A stretch of 64,000 nucleotides of DNA from Acinetobacter pseudolwoffii (GTDB taxonomy: Bacteria; Pseudomonadota; Gammaproteobacteria; Pseudomonadales; Moraxellaceae). Below are positions 56,786-64,000 of the stretch, piece after piece; the first letter of the stretch is position 1, and each line of letters opens with the position of its first letter. The notes under the pieces are model-generated. The model did no database searches. It worked only from the letters and a program-made list of their open reading frames with translations, and was not told the origin of the DNA. The stretch covers positions 1 to 64,000 of the forward strand of contig NZ_PHRG01000002.1 in NCBI RefSeq assembly GCF_002803605.1, written 5' to 3'. The translations under genes and the position numbers were made by a program.

Positions 56786-58489
56786 TTAAGCTTTCAACCA
56801 CTTTTCAGCTTTAGTCTGATCTTCAATTTTCAGTTCAACTTCGGTCAGTTCAGAACCAGCTGCCTGAACTTCAAAGCTCATCAGCTCGTCACGACGAAAA
56901 GCATGCATGGTATAAACACCTTCCTGTTTTGCATAACTTTCCATTAACTTCATCGTTGCTTTTAAACCATCAACGGCAATAATCACATCATTGGCAGAAA
57001 GGCCAACTACTACAGCAGTACTATCACGACGCGCCGACTGAACCAATACACCTTCCGGCTTATCTACCAGTTTTAAACCGAAAGGCAATGACTTGTCATT
57101 TTTCAGGTTATAACCGATACCAAACTCAGGCAATAACTGATCCAGTGGCAATTCATCTGTGGTATTAATCAAGTGATTAATCTGCTCTGACCAATCATCA
57201 CCGGTCAGCTCTTTGCATAATTCAAAGATCGTCCGCTCATGTACCTGAACACCCTTTTGTGCATTTTCATACAAACGGCGCATCAAGGCATCCAGACTTG
57301 AACCGCGTAAACGCAAACCTAAGTCTAGGCACAATGCAACCAAACAACCTTTGTTGTAATAGCTGGTGCCGGCATTATTCGAGTTTTCATCCTGACGGTA
57401 GAATTTCACCCAGGCATCAAAACTGGATTCAGACACCGACTGAATCGCACGACCCGGATTCTGCAAGTAACGATCAATCTGCGCTTTTAATAAAGCAATA
57501 TATGATTCCTGGTTAATCACGCCACTGCGTAGCAAAATCAAATCATCATAATAAGAAGTGAAGCCTTCAAAGATCCACAGCAAAGACGTATAGCCTTCAC
57601 GGTTCAAATCATAATTGACAAAATTTTCAGGGCGAATAAATTTCACCAACCAAGAATGGAAATATTCATGGCTACATAGGCCGAGGAAACGCTGATAATC
57701 TTTGGAAGGTTCTTCAGGCTCATTGGCCTTCGGCAAGTCATCGCGCGGTGAAATCAGGCTGGTCGAGTTTGGATGTTCCAGACCACCATAACTATTTCCG
57801 GTTGCCATGGTCATAAAAGTATAGTCAGCAAATGGCGCTGAACCGAACATGGAGATTTCTGTGCTACAGATTTTCTCAATGTCCTGCTGCATACGTGCTG
57901 CATTCATCGCATGCTTGCCGGACACCACAAACTCATGCGGAATACCATTCGCTTCAAAACTGAAACGGGTTTGCTCTGCCAGTTCAAACGGTGCATCAAT
58001 CAATTCAGCATAGTTTTTGGCTTTCAGGGTGAAACGGCCCTTGACCAGACTTTTGGATTGCATGCCGGTTGCCAGTTGGAAATGCTTTAACTCATCTGGC
58101 AGGAAGATTTCTAATTCAATCTCTTTATTTTCCTGACCTTCTAGCCCCAAGCATGCACAGGCCGGGTTGACATAGAGACGGTTTTGATCCACATATGCAC
58201 CACGAACAGACAGGTCGTAGGCATAGACATCATATTCAACCGTAATCAGCTCATGATCGGTATTGAATAAACGCCATTTGTTCTTTTCAAATTTCTGGAT
58301 TTGCAGTTGACGTCCATCTTCATCATAAGCTTTGACCGCCTCAATGTGTTTGGAAAACTCTCGAATCAAATAACTTCCCGGAATCCAGGTCGGTAATGAT
58401 AAGATCTGCGTCGGGTCTGCCAGAAAGCGAACAGTCACGTGAATAAGGTGCTGACGATAATCGTCAAATTCGATTTGATAATGCAACAT
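56786..58489 (-). CDS. M61-family metallopeptidase with PDZ domain
   Basis: 567 aa, no signal peptide (begins MLHYQIEFDDYRQHLIHVTV). The central catalytic motif HEYFHSW (HExxH) is followed by EGFTSYYDDL supplying the third ligand. A C-terminal PDZ-like domain (VLVQSARRDSTAVVVGLSANDVIIAVDGL) resembles the tail domain of glycyl aminopeptidases. A cytoplasmic zinc aminopeptidase is likely; substrates unknown. Confidence 0.83.
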   Translation of the reverse strand: MLHYQIEFDDYRQHLIHVTVRFLADPTQILSLPTWIPGSYLIREFSKHIEAVKAYDEDGRQLQIQKFEKNKWRLFNTDHELITVEYDVYAYDLSVRGAYVDQNRLYVNPACACLGLEGQENKEIELEIFLPDELKHFQLATGMQSKSLVKGRFTLKAKNYAELIDAPFELAEQTRFSFEANGIPHEFVVSGKHAMNAARMQQDIEKICSTEISMFGSAPFADYTFMTMATGNSYGGLEHPNSTSLISPRDDLPKANEPEEPSKDYQRFLGLCSHEYFHSWLVKFIRPENFVNYDLNREGYTSLLWIFEGFTSYYDDLILLRSGVINQESYIALLKAQIDRYLQNPGRAIQSVSESSFDAWVKFYRQDENSNNAGTSYYNKGCLVALCLDLGLRLRGSSLDALMRRLYENAQKGVQVHERTIFELCKELTGDDWSEQINHLINTTDELPLDQLLPEFGIGYNLKNDKSLPFGLKLVDKPEGVLVQSARRDSTAVVVGLSANDVIIAVDGLKATMKLMESYAKQEGVYTMHAFRRDELMSFEVQAAGSELTEVELKIEDQTKAEKWLKA

Positions 58490-58664
58490 AATGGGCGATA
58501 TAAAATGAAAATAAATGAGGTATAGCTTAGCTTAGCATTTTTTAAGCCAAGATGGTTTAGCTGTCTTATTTGTCTACATTTACGACTAGCTATCTGTATA
58601 AAAAAGGCATAGCATGCCTGAAAATTTAATCGTTCAACGCCCGACGGGTTATTAAGGAACATCC

Positions 58665-59978
58665 TTGAAATACATCATCTCACTGATTGCGGTATTCAGC
58701 TTATTTATTTCTGCATTTTCACATGCTGCCTTACTCAACATTCTGCCTGAAAGCGTTGAAGCTGAAGCCTGGACTATTCTGGATTCACAGTCTGGTCAAG
58801 TCATTGCAGAACACAATGCCGATGTGCAACGTGCGCCGGCTTCGCTGACCAAAATGATGGTGGCTTATATTGCCTTAAAGGAAATTGAGGCCGGAAAATT
58901 AGATAAAAATGAAGTTTTAACTGCCACATCTGTGGTTAAAAATGTCATGTGGGATGAATCACAGATGTATCTGAAAGAAGGTGATCTGATTACAGTCGAT
59001 CAGCTTCTGGCGGGTTTGATTATCATGTCTGCCAATGATGCAGCGTTGACGCTGGCTGAGAAAATCTCGGGGAGTGTTCCCCAGTTTGTTGAACGGATGA
59101 ATCAGGAAGCCAAAGCACTGGGCATGCAGCATAGCAATTTCCAGAATCCGGCCGGCATTACCATGCCCGAGCATTATTCGACTGCTGCCGATTTGGCCCG
59201 ACTCTCTATGGCGGTGGTGAATGAAACCCCGGATTATCTGTATTATTCCAAACAGCCAAGTTTCACTTATAACCAGCATTTTCATCGTGCCACCAACCGT
59301 GTACTTCAGGTCGACCCAAGCGTAGATGGTTTAAAAACCGGTTTTACCCGTGCGGCCGGTTATAACCTGGCGCTGACAGCCAATCGTGTTACAGCAGACT
59401 TTGAAATGCCGAAGCGCCGTCTGATTGTGGTAGTGCTAGGCACTAAAAGCGCCACAAAGCGCGCTGAGATATCGCATAAACTGATGAATCTGGCTTATAC
59501 CTATACCCGCAATGAAGTCGCGATCAAAGATCAGCAACTGTTGGCTGAGTTGCCTGTGATTAAATCCACTTTAAAAATGTTTAAAGTGCAAACCAAGCAG
59601 CCGCAGATTATTACTACCTCGCTTTATGATCAGAGCTATAGCATTGACCTGAATCAGTTTGATCAGGCGCATCAGCGTGTCATGCTAAATACAGGTGATG
59701 GCGCTTTAAAAAGTATCGAGCCACTTCAGGAAACCCAGACCCATATCAATGTTGAAATGAAGGCATCTGAACTCATTGCGCCTTTAGCCAGCATGATGCC
59801 TTTGGCCACGATTCAGATTTATCAAAATAATCAGTTAATTCGCACCATTCAAATTGAAGATCATGTCGAAATTGAAGAAGCCAACCCGTTGCAGAAGTTC
59901 TTTAGCTGGCTGCAAGGTTTATTCAGTTTCTTTTCAGACTCAACACCCGGCGTAAAACTGTATCCTCTAGATCAATAA
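58665..59978 (+). CDS. dacA: D-alanyl-D-alanine carboxypeptidase (PBP5/6 type)
   Basis: 437 aa from a TTG with AAGGAA upstream. Signal peptide (MKYIISLIAVFSLFISAFSHA). Penicilloyl-serine transferase motifs: S60-x-x-K63 in APASLTKMM, SAN in MSANDAALTL, and KTG in GLKTGFTRAAG. The C-terminal beta domain ends in an amphipathic membrane-anchoring helix (LQKFFSWLQGLFSFFSD). Trims pentapeptide side chains in the periplasm; attached to the inner membrane by its C-terminus. Confidence 0.92.
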   Translation: MKYIISLIAVFSLFISAFSHAALLNILPESVEAEAWTILDSQSGQVIAEHNADVQRAPASLTKMMVAYIALKEIEAGKLDKNEVLTATSVVKNVMWDESQMYLKEGDLITVDQLLAGLIIMSANDAALTLAEKISGSVPQFVERMNQEAKALGMQHSNFQNPAGITMPEHYSTAADLARLSMAVVNETPDYLYYSKQPSFTYNQHFHRATNRVLQVDPSVDGLKTGFTRAAGYNLALTANRVTADFEMPKRRLIVVVLGTKSATKRAEISHKLMNLAYTYTRNEVAIKDQQLLAELPVIKSTLKMFKVQTKQPQIITTSLYDQSYSIDLNQFDQAHQRVMLNTGDGALKSIEPLQETQTHINVEMKASELIAPLASMMPLATIQIYQNNQLIRTIQIEDHVEIEEANPLQKFFSWLQGLFSFFSDSTPGVKLYPLDQ

Positions 59979-60003
59979 TCCTCTCAATATCAAGTAATTC
60001 TTC

Positions 60004-60036
60004 AAGCTAGAAGCATTGATATAACCTTCTAGCTGA
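60004..60036 (+). terminator. Possible terminator or hairpin behind dacA
   Basis: AGCTAGAAG/CTTCTAGCT stem (about 60,006-60,036) without a T-run; weak evidence. Confidence 0.35.
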
Positions 60037-60221
60037 TTCATGATCTATCCCAAATGAGGCACCCTGCCCGGAACGCAGCAATTATTACCCGCTCTCACAG
60101 AATTGCTACGTTTTGTAATGTGTATAACAATTTTAATCAAGACGCGATTTAGCACATGCCATAGTATATTTTCTCTCTATTTCTCTTATTTTTATTAAAA
60201 AAATAAACAGGTTAAGAACGC

Positions 60222-61508
60222 ATGACAGTACATAAAATCGTGATTGTGGGTGGTGGCGCTGGTGGTCTGGAACTGGCGACACAACTGGGTGATAGCCTGG
60301 GTAAAAACGGCAAAGCCCAAATTATTTTGATTGATCAAAAACTGACACATCTCTGGAAACCGCTGCTACATGAAGTCGCCGCAGGTACCTTAAATCCACA
60401 TCAGCAAGAAACCAATTATTTTGCCCATTCTGCCGCGCATCATTATGAGTTTGTTTTGGGGACATTCACCAGTCTGGATCGCGAAGCGAAACAGATCATC
60501 GTCGAAACAGAATATTTCTCTAAAAAGAGTGAGCCCAAGAAAAATCAGCGCATTGGCTATGACACACTGGTACTGGCTTTAGGTTCAACCTCAAATGACT
60601 TTAATACCGAAGGGGTCAAACAGTTCTGTCATTTTCTCGACAGCCGTCAGCAGGCAGATATCTTTCAGCAGGATCTGCTGCACCTGTATTTAAATGCTCA
60701 ACATGAGACTTCAAGCCGTGAGCTGAATATTGCCATTATTGGTGCTGGTGCGACTGGGGTAGAACTGGCAGCGGAGCTGGTAGAAGCCAAACAGAATTTC
60801 TTTCAATATGGCTTAAACAAGGTCGATCCCAACAAAGTCAAAATCACCTTGATTGAAGCCGCAGATCGTATTCTGACTGCACTCTCGCCTAACGTTGCTG
60901 CAAATACCATGAAACAGTTAGAACAGTTCGGTATTGAAGTCTTGACCAGTCATCGAGTGGCCAAGGTCGACGAAGACAAGATTTATTTTGCCGATGGTTC
61001 CAGTCTGGATGCTGAAATCAAAGTCTGGGCTGCAGGGATCAAAGCACCGGAAGTCTTGGCACAACTCGACGATATAGAAAAAGACCATATTCATCGGCTC
61101 AAAGTTTATGCCACGCTGCAAACCAAATCTGATCCAAGTATTTTTGCATTTGGTGATTGTGCGCATTGCCAGCCTGCGGCAGATCAACCGGTATTAGGGC
61201 CGCGTGCTCAAGTGGCCAGCCAGCAAGCAAGCTTTCTAGCCAATGCTTTAAAAGCCCATGTCAATGGAGATAGCTATTTGCCGATGTTTAAATTTTCTGA
61301 CAAGGGCTCCCTGATTTCCTTAAGTCAGAATAAAGCTGTGGGGGAATTGCTGGGTCAGGTCAATGTGCAAGGCTTTGTCGCCAAAACAATGTATGTCTCT
61401 TTATACCGGATTCATCAGGCGGCCATTCATGGTTATGCCCATGCCGGTATTTTGACTGCAAAAGATTTAGTTACACGAAAAATCTCTCCAAAGCTGAAAT
61501 TGCATTGA
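60222..61508 (+). CDS. ndh: NADH dehydrogenase, type II (non-proton-pumping)
   Basis: 428-aa FAD flavoprotein. N-terminal FAD site IVIVGGGAGGLELATQLG, second dinucleotide site IAIIGAGATGVELAAELVEA, and FAFGDCAHCQP near the C-terminus. It passes electrons from NADH to quinone at the inner membrane face. It ends about 140 bp before the FKBP gene. Confidence 0.93.
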   Translation: MTVHKIVIVGGGAGGLELATQLGDSLGKNGKAQIILIDQKLTHLWKPLLHEVAAGTLNPHQQETNYFAHSAAHHYEFVLGTFTSLDREAKQIIVETEYFSKKSEPKKNQRIGYDTLVLALGSTSNDFNTEGVKQFCHFLDSRQQADIFQQDLLHLYLNAQHETSSRELNIAIIGAGATGVELAAELVEAKQNFFQYGLNKVDPNKVKITLIEAADRILTALSPNVAANTMKQLEQFGIEVLTSHRVAKVDEDKIYFADGSSLDAEIKVWAAGIKAPEVLAQLDDIEKDHIHRLKVYATLQTKSDPSIFAFGDCAHCQPAADQPVLGPRAQVASQQASFLANALKAHVNGDSYLPMFKFSDKGSLISLSQNKAVGELLGQVNVQGFVAKTMYVSLYRIHQAAIHGYAHAGILTAKDLVTRKISPKLKLH

Positions 61509-61644
61509 AATTCCAGAATTTGGCCCAATCAATGAAAAAATCGTCAATAAAATTGTCAAATTGCGTTTTTTTGCTAATTTTAGTCTACAAAAATGCAATT
61601 TCACTTTATGATGTACCCTTAAAAAATTGAATGGATCAATTCAC

Positions 61645-62127
61645 ATGACTGCTATTGCAAATAACCTCGTGGTTTCTTTCCACTACACATTGACTAACGC
61701 AGAGGGTGAAACTCTCGACCAATCTCAAGGTGAACCACTTGCCTATTTGCACGGTGCAGGTAACATCATCCCAGGTTTAGAAAACGCGTTAGAAGGCAAA
61801 ACTGTGGGTGAAAAATTCACTGTTAATGTTCCTGCTGCTGAAGGTTATGGCGAATATAACCCTGACCTCGTACAAGAAGTTCCTGCGCAAATGTTCCAAG
61901 GCGTAGACAACATTCAAGCAGGTATGCAGTTCCAAGCTCAAACTGATGACGGCGTGCAAATCGTAACTGTTAAAGCAGTTGAAGGCGACAATGTTGTTGT
62001 AGATGCGAACTTCCCGCTTGCTGGTCAAGACCTGACTTTCGAAGTTGAAATTGTATCGATTCGTGAAGCTTCTCAAGAAGAATTAGATCACGGTCATGTA
62101 CACGGTGCAGGTGGTCACCAGCACTAA
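61645..62127 (+). CDS. slyD: SlyD-like FKBP-type peptidyl-prolyl isomerase
   Basis: 160 aa from the ATG at 61,645; an upstream in-frame TTG adds six residues. FKBP domain with inserted flap (SFHYTLTNAEGETLDQSQ, GNIIPGLENALEGKTVGEKF, YGEYNPDLVQEVP). A short His-rich tail (DHGHVHGAGGHQH) is a weaker version of SlyD's metal-binding tail. Cytoplasmic chaperone-isomerase, possibly for nickel or metalloenzyme maturation. Confidence 0.88.
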   Translation: MTAIANNLVVSFHYTLTNAEGETLDQSQGEPLAYLHGAGNIIPGLENALEGKTVGEKFTVNVPAAEGYGEYNPDLVQEVPAQMFQGVDNIQAGMQFQAQTDDGVQIVTVKAVEGDNVVVDANFPLAGQDLTFEVEIVSIREASQEELDHGHVHGAGGHQH

Positions 62128-62144
62128 GATCTTCTGATCGAGTG

Positions 62145-62178
62145 TAAAAAAGGCAAAGTGAAAACTTTGCCTTTTTTA
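62145..62178. terminator. Bidirectional terminator
   Basis: AAAAAGGCAAAGT/ACTTTGCCTTTTT hairpin with A- and T-runs. Confidence 0.85.
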
Positions 62179-62281
62179 TTGCCGCCAAAATATTCATTTT
62201 AAAATGGAGAATAAAAAAGCAGGACCATGGCCCTGCTGTTTAAATCCGATCAAGAGATCCCTTTAGAGAATAATCGCTGGA

Positions 62282-63055
62282 TTATTTGCGTTGATTATAA
62301 ATCTGCATGGCTGCTGGTAACTGTTGACGCATTTGTCCAATACGCTGGCTGTTCGATGGATGCGTAGACAGGAAGGTTGCGCCATTACTGCCACCAAGTT
62401 TGTTCATTTTTTCCCACAAGGTAATCGCTGCATTCGGGTTATAACCTGCGCGTGCCATCAGCATCAAGCCCCCCTGGTCAGCACGGCTTTCCAGATTACG
62501 CGAGTATGGCAGGCCAATCCCGATCTGACTTCCTAATTGCGCTGCTGCTGCGCCACCCTGGCCCACACCAGCTGCATTCAGACCAATGCCTAAAGCCAGG
62601 TCGGTGAGCGCCTGAGCACCAATTTTCTGCTTAGAATGCTCTTCTAAGGCATGTACCATTTCATGACCCATAATTGCTGCAATTTCAGCATCGGTCAGAT
62701 TCAGCTTATTCACAATACCGGTATAAAATACCACTTTACCACCCGGTGCAACAAAGGCATTAACCTGATCGGACTTGAGCACAGCCAATTGCCACTGGAA
62801 TGCTGTACCAGTCTGGTTCATTTGGTTCGCAATCGGCTTTAAACGGTTAAATACGGTATTAATACGTTTATAGGTCGCTGAACTGGTGTCCAGTTGACCT
62901 TTATTTCTGGCATCAGTGACCATGGCATTATAGCTTTGTGTCGCAGATGCATTTAAGGTCGCAGAATCAGCCCCGGCAATATCCGCAATAGTGGTACAAC
63001 CCGACAATGTCACGGCTGCGGCAGCCGCCATACCCAATAAAAATTTATTCTTCAT
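62282..63055 (-). CDS. M48-family metallopeptidase lipoprotein
   Basis: 257 aa from the ATG at 63,053-63,055. Lipoprotein signal peptide ending VTLSGC. Zinc motif GHEMVHALEEHS (HExxH) with the third-ligand region NLESRADQGGL, as in BepA/YcaL/LoiP proteins. Probably a periplasmic outer-membrane quality-control protease. Confidence 0.87.
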   Translation of the reverse strand: MKNKFLLGMAAAAAVTLSGCTTIADIAGADSATLNASATQSYNAMVTDARNKGQLDTSSATYKRINTVFNRLKPIANQMNQTGTAFQWQLAVLKSDQVNAFVAPGGKVVFYTGIVNKLNLTDAEIAAIMGHEMVHALEEHSKQKIGAQALTDLALGIGLNAAGVGQGGAAAAQLGSQIGIGLPYSRNLESRADQGGLMLMARAGYNPNAAITLWEKMNKLGGSNGATFLSTHPSNSQRIGQMRQQLPAAMQIYNQRK

Positions 63056-63167
63056 TATAATCAACTCTACCTTAGCCCAAGCTTAATTTACATTGTAAAA
63101 ATTATAAGTGAAAGCATACAGGAGCTAAACGCTTAATTACTCCATCTTCTTATAAATTCTGTAATTT

Positions 63168-63488
63168 TTAAGCCAAGTACTGTATCGCCAGCCAATAAAT
63201 CAGACAGATAATGTTCAAGCCCAGATAAACCTGACTTAAGGGTTTTATTTTTTGTTCCAGAATTTCATCTTTACGTTTAAAAAATAAATAGGCGTTTTGC
63301 AACAAAATAACAGGCACCAGCACACAGGCAATAATGACACTCAGGCCGACCAGTGCATTATAAATAATCTCAGGATTTTGAGTTTGTGCGCGAATAATCA
63401 TCATAGCGATGGTGGGTGCCCCGCCCATGGCGAACAACAATGAATAAAACATGGTCGCCGATATATTTTTTTGCATCCTTTCGCTCAT
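63168..63488 (-). CDS. Small inner-membrane protein
   Basis: 106 aa with three predicted helices (NISATMFYSLLFAMGGAPTI, LVGLSVIIACVLVPVILL, VYLGLNIICLIYWLAIQYL). No family recognised. Intervals around it have no other gene. Confidence 0.6.
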   Translation of the reverse strand: MSERMQKNISATMFYSLLFAMGGAPTIAMMIIRAQTQNPEIIYNALVGLSVIIACVLVPVILLQNAYLFFKRKDEILEQKIKPLSQVYLGLNIICLIYWLAIQYLA

Positions 63489-63582
63489 TTTTTCTTTCTT
63501 TATATACGGCTATGTTAAAGCACATTTTGTCACAGCACCGATGCAACTTTAGTCTTGAGCCAAATTTATAGTTTTTGGATAT

Positions 63583-63609
63583 AAAAAACCCATCCGGAGA
63601 TGGGTTTTA
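63583..63609 (-). terminator. Terminator of purA
   Basis: AAAACCCATC/GATGGGTTTT hairpin, loop CGGA, with As before it that make a T-run on the minus strand. Confidence 0.8.
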
Positions 63610-63635
63610 TCATTCAAGCTTTAATCAAATGAAGA

Positions 63636-64000
63636 TCAAGCATCAAACGGGTGGCGAAGAACGATAGTTTCTTCACGGTCTGGACCGGTTGAAATGATGT
63701 CGATTGGACATTCAATCAGTTGCTCAAGACGTTTTACATAGTTCAATGCAGCTTGTGGCAACTGATCCAGCGATTTTGCACCGAAAGTTGACTCAGACCA
63801 GCCTGGCATTGTTTCGTAAATTGGTTTTAAAGTTTCGAATGCAAGCGCATCAGAAGAACCGACACAACCAGAATCTGCAGCTTCATAACCGACACAGATT
63901 TTCACTTCTTCTAAACCATCAAGAACATCAAGTTTAGTCAGGCAAATACCAGACAGTGAGTTTACATCTACTGAACGACGTAGAATTTCAGCATCGAACC
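63636..64000 (-). CDS. purA: Adenylosuccinate synthetase, C-terminal part (cut by window edge)
   Basis: First committed step from IMP to AMP. The frame is open to the right edge; the visible 121 residues are the conserved C-terminus: [64 protein letters not shown], and [19 protein letters not shown]. The 5' part lies outside the window. Confidence 0.93.
   Translation of the reverse strand, partial: FDAEILRRSVDVNSLSGICLTKLDVLDGLEEVKICVGYEAADSGCVGSSDALAFETLKPIYETMPGWSESTFGAKSLDQLPQAALNYVKRLEQLIECPIDIISTGPDREETIVLRHPFDA

Overview
The window looks like a chromosomal segment of an Acinetobacter-type gammaproteobacterium. It is AT-rich, and the right half carries ordinary housekeeping genes in a familiar order (purT, glnD, dapC, gpx-msrB, alaA, later ndh, a slyD-like PPIase, purA). 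Several IS remnants are also typical of the genus. The species cannot be named from sequence alone.

Layout. (1) 1-1.35 kb: the 3' end of an IS256-family element abutting a truncated IS3-family element. (2) 1.4-13.6 kb: a sulfate-ester scavenging locus with an aryl-sulfate sulfotransferase, a TonB-dependent receptor, an ABC substrate-binding protein, a Crp/Fnr-type regulator, a dedicated ExbD-ExbB-TonB set, an ABC ATPase, a fused double permease and a cytoplasmic-type arylsulfatase. Together these would take organosulfate across both membranes and release sulfate. The locus lies between two oppositely oriented IS3 3' ends. (3) 13.9-18.55 kb: a junkyard of decayed IS481, IS5 and IS66 elements, with an internal piece of a large helicase-like gene trapped between two of them.

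(4) 18,675-31,515: a 12.8 kb genomic island in a CAU-anticodon tRNA gene, bounded by 47-bp direct repeats of the tRNA 3' half. It encodes a tyrosine recombinase (placed in the middle), a large SF2 helicase, several small and secreted cargo proteins, and the most interesting locus here. That locus is a RavA-like MoxR ATPase with a repeat-rich tail, followed by a ViaA-like vWA protein whose N-terminus looks like a membrane-anchored LRAT/NlpC-P60-type domain (candidate catalytic His and Cys). The pair sits between 464-bp direct repeats that contain the 3' end of the helicase gene and its downstream region.

(5) 31.5-64 kb: core chromosome. It holds an acyltransferase, yebC, an Lrp regulator, a broken repeat-protein gene, a GST, ychF, sodA with a Fur-box-like site and a 33-aa membrane ORF behind it, azlCD, purT-glnD-dapC, gpx-msrB, alaA with an extra N-terminal domain, an MFS transporter, an M23 lipoprotein, an RluE-type pseudouridine synthase, and a CusSR/HprSR-type two-component system. 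The latter is divergent from a DUF336 protein and a periplasmic transthyretin-like HIUase, with a perfect palindrome between them. A PaaI thioesterase, an M61 peptidase, a PBP5-type carboxypeptidase, ndh, a SlyD-like PPIase, an M48 lipoprotein and the 3' end of purA follow. Functions are assigned by reading the translated sequences against known families; no database search was run.
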